DNA from: Bacteroidaceae bacterium
GTDB lineage: Bacteria; Bacteroidota; Bacteroidia; Bacteroidales; Bacteroidaceae
DNA length: 64,000 nt
Reading direction: 5' to 3'
NCBI GenBank assembly: GCA_017933995.1
Contig: JAGBKI010000055.1
Span: forward strand, 1 to 64,000
Of this stretch, positions 18,252 through 26,488 are shown piece by piece. The translations under genes were made by a program, and so were the position numbers. Position 1 is the stretch's first letter. Each line of letters opens with the position of its first letter. The notes below the pieces were generated by a model. It saw only the letters and a program-made list of their open reading frames with translations, had not been told where the DNA came from and ran no database searches.

Positions 18252-18641
18252 ATGGGAATCATCAAAGAATTCAAAGAGTTTGCCATGAAGGGCAACGTGA
18301 TGGACATGGCCGTCGGCGTTATCATCGGTGGCGCGTTCGGCAAAATTGTCAGCTCGCTCGTCGACGACGTGCTGATGCCGCTCATCGGCATGGTTACGGG
18401 CAACATCGATTTCACGCAGCTGGTGTGGAAAGTCGGCGAGGCCGAGAATGCCGCTGTGCTGAACTACGGCCAGTTCATCCAGAACGTGGTGGACTTCCTC
18501 ATTGTGGCCTTCTGCATTTTCCTGATGCTGAAGGGCATCAACAGCCTCAACCGCAAGAAGGAAGAACCCGCCGCTCCCGCCGAGCCGCCAGCAGAGGAAA
18601 AACTGCTCACAGAGATCCGCGACCTGCTGAAGCAGAAATAA
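18252..18641 (+). CDS. mscL: Large-conductance mechanosensitive channel
   Basis: 129 residues. It opens under membrane tension to release solutes during hypo-osmotic shock. [33 protein letters not shown] is the amphipathic N-terminus with TM1, where the gate lies. The periplasmic loop is [20 protein letters not shown]2 is [21 protein letters not shown], and a Pro/Ala/Glu-rich linker leads to the cytoplasmic helix [12 protein letters not shown]. Length and topology match the family. Confidence 0.96.
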   Translation: MGIIKEFKEFAMKGNVMDMAVGVIIGGAFGKIVSSLVDDVLMPLIGMVTGNIDFTQLVWKVGEAENAAVLNYGQFIQNVVDFLIVAFCIFLMLKGINSLNRKKEEPAAPAEPPAEEKLLTEIRDLLKQK

Positions 18642-18715
18642 GCGCGCATTCGCTGCGCAAAGTCCGTCCCAGCACCATACGCAAAAAAGGCGGACACACA
18701 AGCAGACATCCAAAG

Positions 18716-18753
18716 AACCGGCATCCGTGCATCCCTGCGCGGGTGTCGGTTTT
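18716..18753. terminator. Terminator between mscL and the recombinase gene
   Basis: AACCGGCATCCGTGC pairs, with G-U pairs, to GCGCGGGTGTCGGTT, followed by TT. It lies between convergent genes; the remaining bases of 18642-18774 show nothing else. Confidence 0.65.
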
Positions 18754-18774
18754 GTGTAAGCCCATAGGCGAATT

Positions 18775-19395
18775 TTAAGGGGTGAGAAGAAGGGAGTGGT
18801 CAAGGCCGCGCAACTTGATGAAACGGGTGAGCGTGTTGCGGGAGACGCGGAGGCGGCGGGCTATGCGGGCAATCGGTACGCCCTGCGAAAGCAAACGGAC
18901 AATGAGAGGTTCGCGCCCGCTGAGTTTCAAACGCACATTGGGGCTTCCCTTGGGACGCCCCAGGCAGCCGCCCTCGGCACGACGACGCGCCAGAGCCTCG
19001 CGCGTGCGCTGGCTGATGAGGTTGCGCTCGATTTCGGCGGAAAGGCCAAAAGCGAAGGCCAATACTTTGCTCTGTATGTCGTCGCCGAGGCGGTAGTTGT
19101 CCTTGATAGTCCAGACACGACAGCCGCGCTGCATACACAGATGCAGTATCTCCATCACCATAAAAAGGTTGCGACCGAGGCGCGAAAGTTCACTGCACAC
19201 AATGATGTCGCCACCGCGCACACGACGTAGCAATCGGCCAAGACGGCGCTTGCTGTAGTTTTTCGTGCCGCTGATAGTCTCCTCTATCCAGTCGTCGACG
19301 GCAAGCTGGTGCGCGGCACAGAATCGGGTGATCTCAAAACGCTGGTTTTCTATGGTCTGTTTGTCGCTCGAAACGCGGATGTAGCCGAAAATCAT
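18775..19395 (-). CDS. Mpi-like serine recombinase (DNA invertase)
   Basis: 206 residues starting at MIFGYIRVSSDKQTIENQRF. The resolvase domain has the catalytic Ser at residue 9 or 10, SELSRLGRN near residue 70 and AFGLSAEIERNLISQRTREALARR as the long helix. A C-terminal helix-turn-helix (VPIARIARRLRVSRNTLTRF) binds the crossover site. The whole chain resembles the Bacteroides fragilis master invertase Mpi, which flips promoters of capsular loci. It sits head to head with the UpxY gene at the top of a polysaccharide locus, the place where such a switch is expected. Which DNA it inverts is not proven here. Confidence 0.88.
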   Translation of the reverse strand: MIFGYIRVSSDKQTIENQRFEITRFCAAHQLAVDDWIEETISGTKNYSKRRLGRLLRRVRGGDIIVCSELSRLGRNLFMVMEILHLCMQRGCRVWTIKDNYRLGDDIQSKVLAFAFGLSAEIERNLISQRTREALARRRAEGGCLGRPKGSPNVRLKLSGREPLIVRLLSQGVPIARIARRLRVSRNTLTRFIKLRGLDHSLLLTP

Positions 19396-19646
19396 AGGTA
19401 CGTGGGTGAATCGGATTGGTTTGTCGCTATATATATAAATACGGAGTGGAAGCAAGGCGGACGAACTCCGCCGTTTTTTATGCCCCAAACAAGGATGCAC
19501 GACCTTCTATGCCGAAGGAGTCCGAACCACGAAGGAAGGGGGCATCGCCATAAGAATAATATACAAAATGCTTTTAGGAATACCTCTCATGGCCTTACCA
19601 ATATGTTTGTATTTTATGGCATGTTCCGCAATCCTATTGCGATGGC
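19396..19646. other. Intergenic region between invertase and UpxY promoter, with attenuator-like hairpin
   Basis: 468 bases separate the two divergent genes. GGCGGA/TCCGCC at 19456-19472 followed by GTTTTTTA is a plus-strand terminator. CGGAGT (19442) can instead pair with ACTCCG (19465), which would prevent it. An imperfect inverted repeat is formed by GCCATAA...ATACAAA (19548-19568) and TTTGTATTTTATGGC (19606-19620). It is the only candidate crossover pair I could find and is weak. Confidence 0.4.
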
Positions 19647-19677
19647 TTGCAAGTTTTTAAGGATTTTTATAACTTTG
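19647..19677 (+). promoter_or_regulatory. Promoter of the polysaccharide locus
   Basis: TTG at 19647-19649, 20 bases and TAACTTTG at 19670-19677. The leader of about 180 bases contains a stem CCTTTCCC (19761) with GGGAAAGG (19803), suited to control of elongation by the antiterminator it encodes. Confidence 0.75.
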
Positions 19678-19863
19678 CCGCCGAGTCAGTGCGCTGTCAC
19701 GATACGTTTCCGTGTGCCGCAGGCGCGGCGCTTGTTCGGTGGCAGTGGGGCGCGGCTGGCCCTTTCCCGCTGTTTCTGTGTCCCTGCCGTGCCAGGCGGG
19801 GAGGGAAAGGTGCGCCCGGCCCGCGCCTGCCGGACTGGCTCACACCCGCAAGTAGAAATTCCG

Positions 19864-20457
19864 ATGGCCGACGCCGCGAATGCAGAATGGTATGCCCTGC
19901 GCACGTTCAACCGCAGGGAGATGGACGTGAAAGCTTGGCTTGAGGAGCGCGGGCACGAAACGTTCGTGCCGATGCGCCTTGTGGAGCGCGTGCGCGTGGA
20001 GGGCGAGAAGCCCCAGCGCGTCTTCGTGCCGGCCATCCATAACTACCTGTTCTGCGTGAAGCGGCTTGAGGCGCGCCCTATGCGCACGCTGGCCGCCACG
20101 TGCCCCTGGCCGTTGGCCATACTGCGCAAGGCGGGCAGCGACACAGAGCCTTACCTGGTGTCGGCGCGCGAGATGGCGGAATTCCGTATGCTGAGCGACC
20201 CCGACTACCGCGAGGCGCAGTTCCTGGAGGCCGACGAGGCCGAGGCGCGCCCGGGCAAGGAGGTGCTGGTGACACAGGGCGCGTTCAAAGGCGTGCGCGG
20301 AAAACTGGTGCGCGTGAAGAACAACTACTTCCTCATCAAGACGTTCGGCGGGCTGGCCGTGCAGGTGCACATCTCGCGGTGGTACTGCAAGGTGCTGGAC
20401 ACGCCCGTGGCCGACGCCGCGCCCGCAGCGGGAAACGCCTTCCTGCGGCGAATTTAA
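19864..20457 (+). CDS. UpxY-family transcription antiterminator (NusG-like)
   Basis: 197 residues. The NGN domain starts with AEWYALRTFNRREMDVKAWLEERGHETFVP, the typical NusG paralogue opening. The KOW domain is GKEVLVTQGAFKGVRGKLVRVKNNYFLIKT followed by VQVHISRWYCKVL. UpxY proteins bind RNA polymerase at the leader of their own capsule operon and stop premature termination. The gene heads the operon here, as in Bacteroides capsule loci, but the usual upxZ partner is not seen after it. A frame open far upstream was rejected because the NGN homology begins at this ATG. Confidence 0.9.
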   Translation: MADAANAEWYALRTFNRREMDVKAWLEERGHETFVPMRLVERVRVEGEKPQRVFVPAIHNYLFCVKRLEARPMRTLAATCPWPLAILRKAGSDTEPYLVSAREMAEFRMLSDPDYREAQFLEADEAEARPGKEVLVTQGAFKGVRGKLVRVKNNYFLIKTFGGLAVQVHISRWYCKVLDTPVADAAPAAGNAFLRRI

Positions 20458-20478
20458 CCGATAAAAGAGAAAAAAGAT

Positions 20479-21639
20479 ATGGCAGAGAGAAAAAAAGTTA
20501 TGCTGGTCTTCGGCACACGCCCCGAGGCCATAAAGATGGCGCCTCTGGTGAAGGCTTTCGAGGCCGAGGGCGGGCGTTTCGAGACCGTCGTCTGCGTCAC
20601 CGGGCAGCACCGTGAGATGCTCGACCAAGTGCTTGAAATTTTTGACATCCACCCGCAGTACGACCTCAACATCATGCAGCGAGGGCAGGACCTCTACGAC
20701 GTGACAGCGCGTGTGCTGACAGGTATGCGCGATGTGCTGACGGAGGTGCAGCCCGACGTGGTGCTGGTGCACGGCGACACGACCACAAGCACCGCCGCCG
20801 CGCTGGCCGCTTTCTACAAGCAGATTCCCGTGGGCCACGTGGAGGCAGGACTGCGCACACACAACATCTACAGCCCGTGGCCAGAGGAGATGAACCGCCA
20901 GCTGACGGGGCGCATTGCCACCTACGACTTCGCGCCGACGCCACTGAGCCGCCGGAACCTGCTCGACGAGGGTGTGCGCGAGGAGCAAATCACCGTTACG
21001 GGCAACACGGTCATCGACGCGCTCTACTGGGTGGTGGACAAAATCAAGCGCGACGACGAGCTGCGCGACCACCTGGTGCGCCTGCTCGCGGACGCGGGCT
21101 ACAACCTCTCGCGCCTGGACGGCACGCGCCGCCTGGTGCTCATCACGGGCCACCGCCGCGAGAACTTCGGCGATGGCTTCATCTCGATGTGCCGCGCCAT
21201 CAAGGCCCTGACGGAGAAGTACCCGCAGGTGGACTTCGTCTACCCGATGCACCTCAACCCCAACGTGCGGCGCCCCATCCACGAGGTGTTCGGCGACGAC
21301 CTGGGCGGGCTGGGCAACATGTTCTTCATCGAGCCGCTGGAGTACCTCAGCTTCGTGACGCTGATGGAGCGTGCTGACATCGTGCTGACCGACAGCGGCG
21401 GCATACAGGAAGAAGCACCGGGGCTGGGCAAGCCCGTCCTCGTGATGCGCGACACGACGGAGCGGCCCGAGGCGCTGGAGGCCAGCACCGTGAAACTCGT
21501 CGGCACGGACTACGACAAGATTGTGGGCGAGGTGTCCACGCTTTTAGATAACCCGGAAGCATACGCCGAAATGTCTCACGCCGTGAACCCCTACGGCGAC
21601 GGCAAGGCGTGCGGCAGGATTGTGGCCGCGCTCAGTTAG
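20479..21639 (+). CDS. wecB: UDP-N-acetylglucosamine 2-epimerase (non-hydrolysing)
   Basis: 386 residues, typical for the family. It interconverts UDP-GlcNAc and UDP-ManNAc. LVFGTRPEAIKMAPLV, VTGQHREMLDQVL, VLVHGDTTTS, VGHVEAGLRT and the C-terminal LTDSGGIQEEAPGLGKPVLVMRDTTERPE are all present, the last binding UDP. A perfect 14-bp palindrome (21658-21671) lies in the 111-base gap before wecC. With wecC it supplies UDP-ManNAcA for the polysaccharide. Confidence 0.96.
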   Translation: MAERKKVMLVFGTRPEAIKMAPLVKAFEAEGGRFETVVCVTGQHREMLDQVLEIFDIHPQYDLNIMQRGQDLYDVTARVLTGMRDVLTEVQPDVVLVHGDTTTSTAAALAAFYKQIPVGHVEAGLRTHNIYSPWPEEMNRQLTGRIATYDFAPTPLSRRNLLDEGVREEQITVTGNTVIDALYWVVDKIKRDDELRDHLVRLLADAGYNLSRLDGTRRLVLITGHRRENFGDGFISMCRAIKALTEKYPQVDFVYPMHLNPNVRRPIHEVFGDDLGGLGNMFFIEPLEYLSFVTLMERADIVLTDSGGIQEEAPGLGKPVLVMRDTTERPEALEASTVKLVGTDYDKIVGEVSTLLDNPEAYAEMSHAVNPYGDGKACGRIVAALS

Positions 21640-21657
21640 TTTCTCCCTATTGAGAAG

Positions 21658-21671
21658 AACGCTATAGCGTT
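21658..21671. other. Palindrome AACGCTATAGCGTT
   Basis: Perfect 14-bp palindrome 18 bases behind the wecB stop without a T-run. It may be a protein site or a small RNA hairpin; nothing else is seen in 21640-21750. Confidence 0.35.
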
Positions 21672-21750
21672 GTTCTGAAAACCACCTTTATTCGGTTGCC
21701 CGCTGACAAACTTCACACTTTGACACACTGATAACTGAAAACGAGATATA

Positions 21751-22968
21751 GTGAACGTAATCGGACTGGGCTACATCGGACTGCCCACAGCGCTTATGAT
21801 GGCCTCCCACGGCGTGGAGGTCGTAGGCACGGACTACAACAAGGAACTTGTAGCCACACTTAACGCCGGTAAGACCACGTTCAAAGAGGACGGCCTCGAC
21901 GAACTATTCCAGGATGCACTCAAGGCGGGCATCAAGTTCACCACCGACTACCAGCGGACGGACTTGTACATCGTCAGCGTGCCCACCCCCTACGACAAGT
22001 TCTCGAAGAAAGTCGACGCCTGCTACGTCGTCGCCGCCGTCAAGGAGGTGATGCGCGTCTGCCCCAAGGGCGCCACCGTCGTCATCGAGAGCACCGTCAG
22101 CCCCGGCACCATCGACCACTTCGTACGCCCCGTCATCGAGGAGAACGGCTTCACCATCGGCGAGGACATCAACCTCGTACACGCCCCTGAGCGCATCATC
22201 CCCGGCAACATGGTCTACGAACTGCTCCACAACAACCGCACTATCGGCGCCGACGACCGCGCCATCGGCGAGAAGGTCAAGGAGTACTACGCCTCGTTCT
22301 GCCAGGGCGAAATCGTCGTGACCGACATACGCAGCGCCGAGATGTCGAAAGTCGTGGAAAACACGTTCCGCGCCGTAAACATCGCCTTCGCCAACGAACT
22401 GGCGCGCATCTGCCGCCACGACAATATGGACGTCTACGAGATCATCAAGATTTGCAACATGCACCCGCGCGTGAACATCCTGCAGCCCGGCCCCGGCGTC
22501 GGCGGCCACTGCATCAGCGTTGACCCGTGGTTCCTCGTGGGCGACTACCCCCGCCTGGCCAAGGTCATCGACGAGTCGATGAAGACCAACGACAGCCAGC
22601 CCGAGTACGTCCTCAACCGCATCTACGAGATTATGGAGGAGCGCGGCATCACCGACAACCGCCGCGTCGGCCTCTACGGCCTCACCTACAAGGAGAACGT
22701 TGACGACTACCGCGAGAGCCCCACGCTGCAGTTGCTCGAAAGCCAGGAACGCCACCTCGCGCGACCGCTGAAGTGCTACGACCCATTCATCACGCAGGAC
22801 ATCGTGAAGAACCAGTTCCACGACCTGGACGAGTTCCTCAACGACGTAGACCTCGTGGTCATTATGGTGAAACACGACCAGATCAAGCAGAACTGGGACA
22901 AGCTGCGCGGCAAGGTCATCCTCGACTGCCACAACATCTGCCCGCTTGAGGGAGTGTACCATATATAA
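21751..22968 (+). CDS. wecC: UDP-N-acetyl-D-mannosamine dehydrogenase
   Basis: 405 residues. It oxidises UDP-ManNAc to UDP-ManNAcA with two NAD. GTG is the only plausible start because an in-frame stop lies 12 bases upstream and the Rossmann motif GLGYIGLP begins at residue 4. ESTVSPGTIDHF, HAPERIIPGNM, SAEMSKVVENTFRAVNIAFANELA and GPGVGGHCISVDPWFL, with the catalytic Cys in GGHC, are classic. LYGLTYKENVDDYRESP marks the C-terminal domain. A strong hairpin follows directly. Confidence 0.95.
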   Translation: MNVIGLGYIGLPTALMMASHGVEVVGTDYNKELVATLNAGKTTFKEDGLDELFQDALKAGIKFTTDYQRTDLYIVSVPTPYDKFSKKVDACYVVAAVKEVMRVCPKGATVVIESTVSPGTIDHFVRPVIEENGFTIGEDINLVHAPERIIPGNMVYELLHNNRTIGADDRAIGEKVKEYYASFCQGEIVVTDIRSAEMSKVVENTFRAVNIAFANELARICRHDNMDVYEIIKICNMHPRVNILQPGPGVGGHCISVDPWFLVGDYPRLAKVIDESMKTNDSQPEYVLNRIYEIMEERGITDNRRVGLYGLTYKENVDDYRESPTLQLLESQERHLARPLKCYDPFITQDIVKNQFHDLDEFLNDVDLVVIMVKHDQIKQNWDKLRGKVILDCHNICPLEGVYHI

Positions 22969-22975
22969 TATATAA

Positions 22976-23013
22976 GTCGGGGCGGGAGGCGGTGTACCGT
23001 CCTCCGCCCCGAC
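22976..23013 (+). terminator. Strong hairpin after wecC
   Basis: GTCGGGGCGGGAGG pairs with CCTCCGCCCCGAC around CGGTGTACCGT and is followed by TCCATTTT. It lies in the middle of the polysaccharide locus, where an antiterminated polymerase would have to read through. Confidence 0.7.
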
Positions 23014-23040
23014 TCCATTTTCGCCCTGTCTAAGTCTTCG

Positions 23041-23197
23041 AGATAAAGCTTAACGGCATCGCCGCCGACGCGCTTAAGCAGTTGACGACATGAGCTACGC
23101 CCTGCCCTACGCCACCGACGGCGTGCGCGTTGTCAAGGTCGGCCTCAGTTTCTCCACCGCCACCTGCTCGCTCGACGAGTGGGAGATAGAGTTATAA
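23041..23197 (+). pseudogene. C-terminal remnant of an AAA-ATPase/PD-(D/E)XK family protein
   Basis: In one frame the bases read KLNGIAADALKQL and, after a frameshift near 23085, the next frame reads DDMSYALPYATDGVRVV and VKVGLSFSTATCSLDEWEIEL before the stop. That order (small Ala/Gln helix, YALPY..DGRRVVKVG.SFS, E-W) is the C-terminus of the AAA-ATPase-like/PDDEXK proteins that are multicopy in Bacteroidales. The whole N-terminal ATPase part is missing. Call by pattern memory only. Confidence 0.55.
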
Positions 23198-23236
23198 CAC
23201 AGAGACAAAACCATTTCACAGAAAGGTTCTTCTCGT

Positions 23237-23599
23237 GTGAAAACACATAGAATTATAGTGTTGCCCGACACCGCAAACATAAAGCACAGCCTAATCAAAA
23301 AACTCAAACGGGGGCACTACCTGTGATCATACGACAATGGCGCAATCGACGACATACAGCAGGATATGCTCGTGGAACTCGTGATGCTCCATCTCGACCT
23401 CGACGACATCAACCTCCTTTTTCAAATTTACCCGCGCGAGCAAGTGAAGCAGGCCAGGCTACGCAACCTCGTGGCGCAAGGTGAGCGGTACGACACCCTC
23501 AACTCCTTTCTCGCCTGCTACTACTTCGATGTCAAGCAGCCACAGCGTTACGTCAAATCGATGGCCACTCGCCTCTTCAACAAACGGATGGGATTGTGA
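23237..23599 (+). pseudogene. Small conserved hypothetical interrupted by an in-frame TGA
   Basis: From the GTG at 23237 the frame reads MKTHRIIVLPDTANIKHSLI, then IKKLKRGHYL, then TGA at 23324-23326, then SYDNGAIDDIQQDMLVEL and onward to RLFNKRMGL at the stop. The product would be about 120 residues. The TGA most simply replaces a Trp codon (TGG). The second part alone could restart at the ATG at 23366 and give 77 residues. No known function. No gene is seen in 23600-23706. Confidence 0.5.
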
Positions 23600-23706
23600 A
23601 ACACCAAGGACTGGCGCCACATACGCAAGCGGTATAACGCCTCAATTCATCTCACCCCATTTCCGACACATCAATTTTCCCCAACCTCATCAATACGCTA
23701 TATATA

Positions 23707-24699
23707 ATGGTATCCCCGCAATTCCAGGAACTCGTCGCAGCCATCAGGACCGACAAACAGCCGCGCGAAATCACCCCGCGCCTGTTGCTTGAAGCCTTTG
23801 GCTACTGCAAACGCACAGAGGGCGTGTGCAACGAGGTGGACGGATACTTAAACGAAAACTCCCTGATAGCGGAACCACATTATAACGAAGTGTGGTTAGG
23901 TGCTACAATCCTGCTCAAGCACAAGCCCATAGCCACTACCAACATTCAAAAAGACCCCATACGGCGAATTAACGTCATAGATTCCGCCACCAGCACGCCC
24001 AAGTATATCGACAACAGCGCTACGCTCCTGGATGCCACAACCATCATGCAAGCCAACGGATATTCGCAACTGCCCGTGACCACCAACGGCGAGCGGGGCC
24101 TGATCGGTTACATTTCATGGGAAACCATCTGCCAAGCTAAAATCAACGGCATAGAATCCGAAATGGTGAAAGATTACGTTGAGCGCAACGTGGCCACACT
24201 CACACCCGACACCCCCCTTATTCAGGCGGTTGAGGTGGTGCGCAAGCACGATTTCGCCATCATCCTTGCAAAGGACAAGTCGCTCTACGGCATTGTCACT
24301 GTAAGCGACATCACCAGCCAGTTCATTGCCGAGACAGAGCCTTTCGTCCTAATGAACGAATTGGAGAGCCACCTCCGCAACCTCTTGCGCGACAAGATTC
24401 TCCTTGAAGACCTCAACAGTCTTTGTGGAAACTCTCAAAATTCAGGTCACGACAACATCACCTCCATTGACGACCTGACCTTCGGCGACTACATCACCAT
24501 TTTCGGCAACGAAACGCAATGGCAAAAACTCGGCATCGCCGCCGACCGCGCCCAGTTCATCGCGCACCTGGACGATATCCGCCTCATCCGCAACGACATC
24601 ATGCACTTCCGTCCCGATGGCATCACACTTTCCCAGCGCATAAAAATCAAGAGCGTCCTCCGATACCTAAGGAAACTGGCGGAATACCAAAAGCGGTAA
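23707..24699 (+). CDS. CBS-pair protein with C-terminal HEPN-like domain
   Basis: 330 residues, cytoplasmic. Residues 1-85 are helical and unassigned. A CBS pair covers about residues 95-215 (YIDNSATLLDATTIMQANGYSQLPV; VATLTPDTPLIQAVEVVRKHDFAIIL; LYGIVTVSDITSQF) and would bind an adenine nucleotide. The C-terminal helical domain has RLIRNDIMHF: Arg295 and His300 fit the R-x4-H motif with a polar residue after Arg, as in HEPN ribonucleases. A nucleotide-sensing RNase or a regulator is therefore possible. It follows two broken genes inside the polysaccharide locus and ends at a strong hairpin, so it looks like an independent insertion. Confidence 0.7.
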   Translation: MVSPQFQELVAAIRTDKQPREITPRLLLEAFGYCKRTEGVCNEVDGYLNENSLIAEPHYNEVWLGATILLKHKPIATTNIQKDPIRRINVIDSATSTPKYIDNSATLLDATTIMQANGYSQLPVTTNGERGLIGYISWETICQAKINGIESEMVKDYVERNVATLTPDTPLIQAVEVVRKHDFAIILAKDKSLYGIVTVSDITSQFIAETEPFVLMNELESHLRNLLRDKILLEDLNSLCGNSQNSGHDNITSIDDLTFGDYITIFGNETQWQKLGIAADRAQFIAHLDDIRLIRNDIMHFRPDGITLSQRIKIKSVLRYLRKLAEYQKR

Positions 24700-24788
24700 C
24701 CCCGGGCAGCCATAATGCAACGGCCGTCAAGTTCTCCCCCAAACCCAATTCAAGTGAATACAAACACTCCAAGATAAACCTCTCAAAC

Positions 24789-24824
24789 CCTGCCCCAAAA
24801 TAACGGGCGTTATTTCGGGGCAGG
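24789..24824 (+). terminator. Hairpin after the CBS-HEPN gene
   Basis: CCTGCCCCAAAATAAC pairs with GTTATTTCGGGGCAGG (one mismatch), then CTTACG. The stem is long but no true T-run follows. Confidence 0.6.
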
Positions 24825-24853
24825 CTTACGGGGGGAGGGCGGAAAGAAAGAGA

Positions 24854-26428
24854 ATGGGACAAACGACGGATATGGCAAGCGCATCGGCAAGCAACAAACG
24901 CATCGCTACAAACAGCGTCATCATGAGCGTGAGGATGGTGGTGGTGCTGTGCCTCACGTTCTACGCGACGCGCGCCGTACTGGCCGCGCTGGGTGTGGTG
25001 GACTACGGGGTGTACAACGTGGTCTGCGGCTTCGTGTCGATGTTCGCCTTCCTCAACACCTCGATGAGCAACGGCATACAGCGCTTCCTCAACTACGAAC
25101 TGGGTAAGAACGGCACGGAGGGGGCGAACCGCGTGTTCTGTACCGCCATGCTCATCCAGGCATTGCTAACCATCCTCGTCATCGCGCTTACGGAGAGTTT
25201 CGGGCTGTGGTACCTCGAAAACAAGATGGTCATCCCCGCCGACCGTTTCGTCGCCGCCCGCTGGATTTTCCAGTTCTCCATTGCGAGTTTCCTTTTCATC
25301 ATTATGCAGGCGCCGTTCACCGCAGCCGTCATCGCCCACGAGCGGATGGACTTCTACGCCGCCGTCAGCGTACTGGACGCTGTGCTGAAACTGGCCATCG
25401 TGTTCCTGCTCCCCCTCCTCGGCGGCGACGCGCTGGTTTGGTACGGTTTCCTGTTCATGCTTATCAGCGCGCTCAACTTCGCCCTTTACGCCACCTACTC
25501 CCGCCTGCGCTTCCGCGAGGTGCGGCTGCATAGGATGTTCGACCGGCCGTTGTTCCGCTCGATGCTCGGTTTCTCGGGGTGGAACCTGTTCGGTTCGCTG
25601 AGCGGGGTGGCGCAGGAACAGGGCGCGAATTTGGTGCTGAACTTCTTCTTCGGCCCCGTGGTGAACGCGGCGCGCGGCGTGGCGGCGCAAATCAACGGAG
25701 GGCTTAGCAGTTTTGTTAGTAACATCACGATGCCTGTCCGCCCACAGGTGGTGCAGTCGTACGCCAGGGGGGAGCTGGGGCGCACGATGAGCCTTACATA
25801 TAGCGTCAGCAAATTCAGTTGTTTCTTCTTCGCGGCCTTGGCCATCCCCGTGTCACTTGAGATTGACTTCGTGCTGCGGCTGTGGCTCGGGGCCAACGTG
25901 CCGGAACATACCGGGGCGTTCACCGTGTTGGTGGTGTTGTCGACCATGGTCAACAACTTGAACTCCGCGACCAGCAGTGTCGTACATGCCACAGGGCGTA
26001 TGAAGCACTATCAGTTATGGGGAAGTATCGTGAAGATGCTGTCAATCCCGATGGCTTACGTCTTGTTGTGCTACTATGATGTGCCGGAAATAGCACTTGC
26101 GTGCGTTTTCCTTATGAATGTGCTGGGCCACACAGTTTGTCTCTTCGTTGTACGCACACTGGTGCCACTCTCCCTGCTTGACTACTTGCGCAGGGTAGTT
26201 GTGCCGATTCTGCTGGTGGTGGCCGCAGGGTTATTGTGCGCTTTGCCACTCCACGCTCTGATGGAAGCAGGATGGGTACGGTTGATATGCGTCACAATTG
26301 CAGTCACTTTTGGTGTAGGAATGTCGATGTACGCCATCGCGTTAGAAAAAAAAGAAAAGCAGATGCTGAAGTCTTTGGCCGTGCCTTTGGCTCATAAGAT
26401 ATTTCCCGGCAGGGTGCATAATCAGTAA
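24854..26428 (+). CDS. Wzx-type polysaccharide flippase (MATE/MVF-like)
   Basis: 524 residues with about 12-14 hydrophobic segments over the full length. The N-terminus NKRIATNSVIMSVRMVVVL and the motif TRAVLAALGVVDYGVYNVVCGFV are typical of Bacteroidetes oligosaccharide-unit exporters. Such proteins flip the undecaprenyl-linked repeat unit across the inner membrane. The EpsG-type polymerase further down completes a Wzx/Wzy route. The C-terminus is slightly longer than average and basic. Confidence 0.88.
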   Translation: MGQTTDMASASASNKRIATNSVIMSVRMVVVLCLTFYATRAVLAALGVVDYGVYNVVCGFVSMFAFLNTSMSNGIQRFLNYELGKNGTEGANRVFCTAMLIQALLTILVIALTESFGLWYLENKMVIPADRFVAARWIFQFSIASFLFIIMQAPFTAAVIAHERMDFYAAVSVLDAVLKLAIVFLLPLLGGDALVWYGFLFMLISALNFALYATYSRLRFREVRLHRMFDRPLFRSMLGFSGWNLFGSLSGVAQEQGANLVLNFFFGPVVNAARGVAAQINGGLSSFVSNITMPVRPQVVQSYARGELGRTMSLTYSVSKFSCFFFAALAIPVSLEIDFVLRLWLGANVPEHTGAFTVLVVLSTMVNNLNSATSSVVHATGRMKHYQLWGSIVKMLSIPMAYVLLCYYDVPEIALACVFLMNVLGHTVCLFVVRTLVPLSLLDYLRRVVVPILLVVAAGLLCALPLHALMEAGWVRLICVTIAVTFGVGMSMYAIALEKKEKQMLKSLAVPLAHKIFPGRVHNQ

Positions 26429-26488
26429 TAGAAGTTTTATTAGCAACAAACAGGCGAAATTGGAAAAACGAGGCGATACTCTGAAACA

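Noticed and set aside
19309..19863. N-terminal extension of UpxY
   Set aside because: The frame is open but covers the promoter, a terminator hairpin and the leader; NGN homology starts at the ATG at 19864.
23324..23326. TGA read as selenocysteine or Trp recoding
   Set aside because: No SECIS-like element and no other gene in the window needs recoding; a simple nonsense change in a decaying gene is enough.
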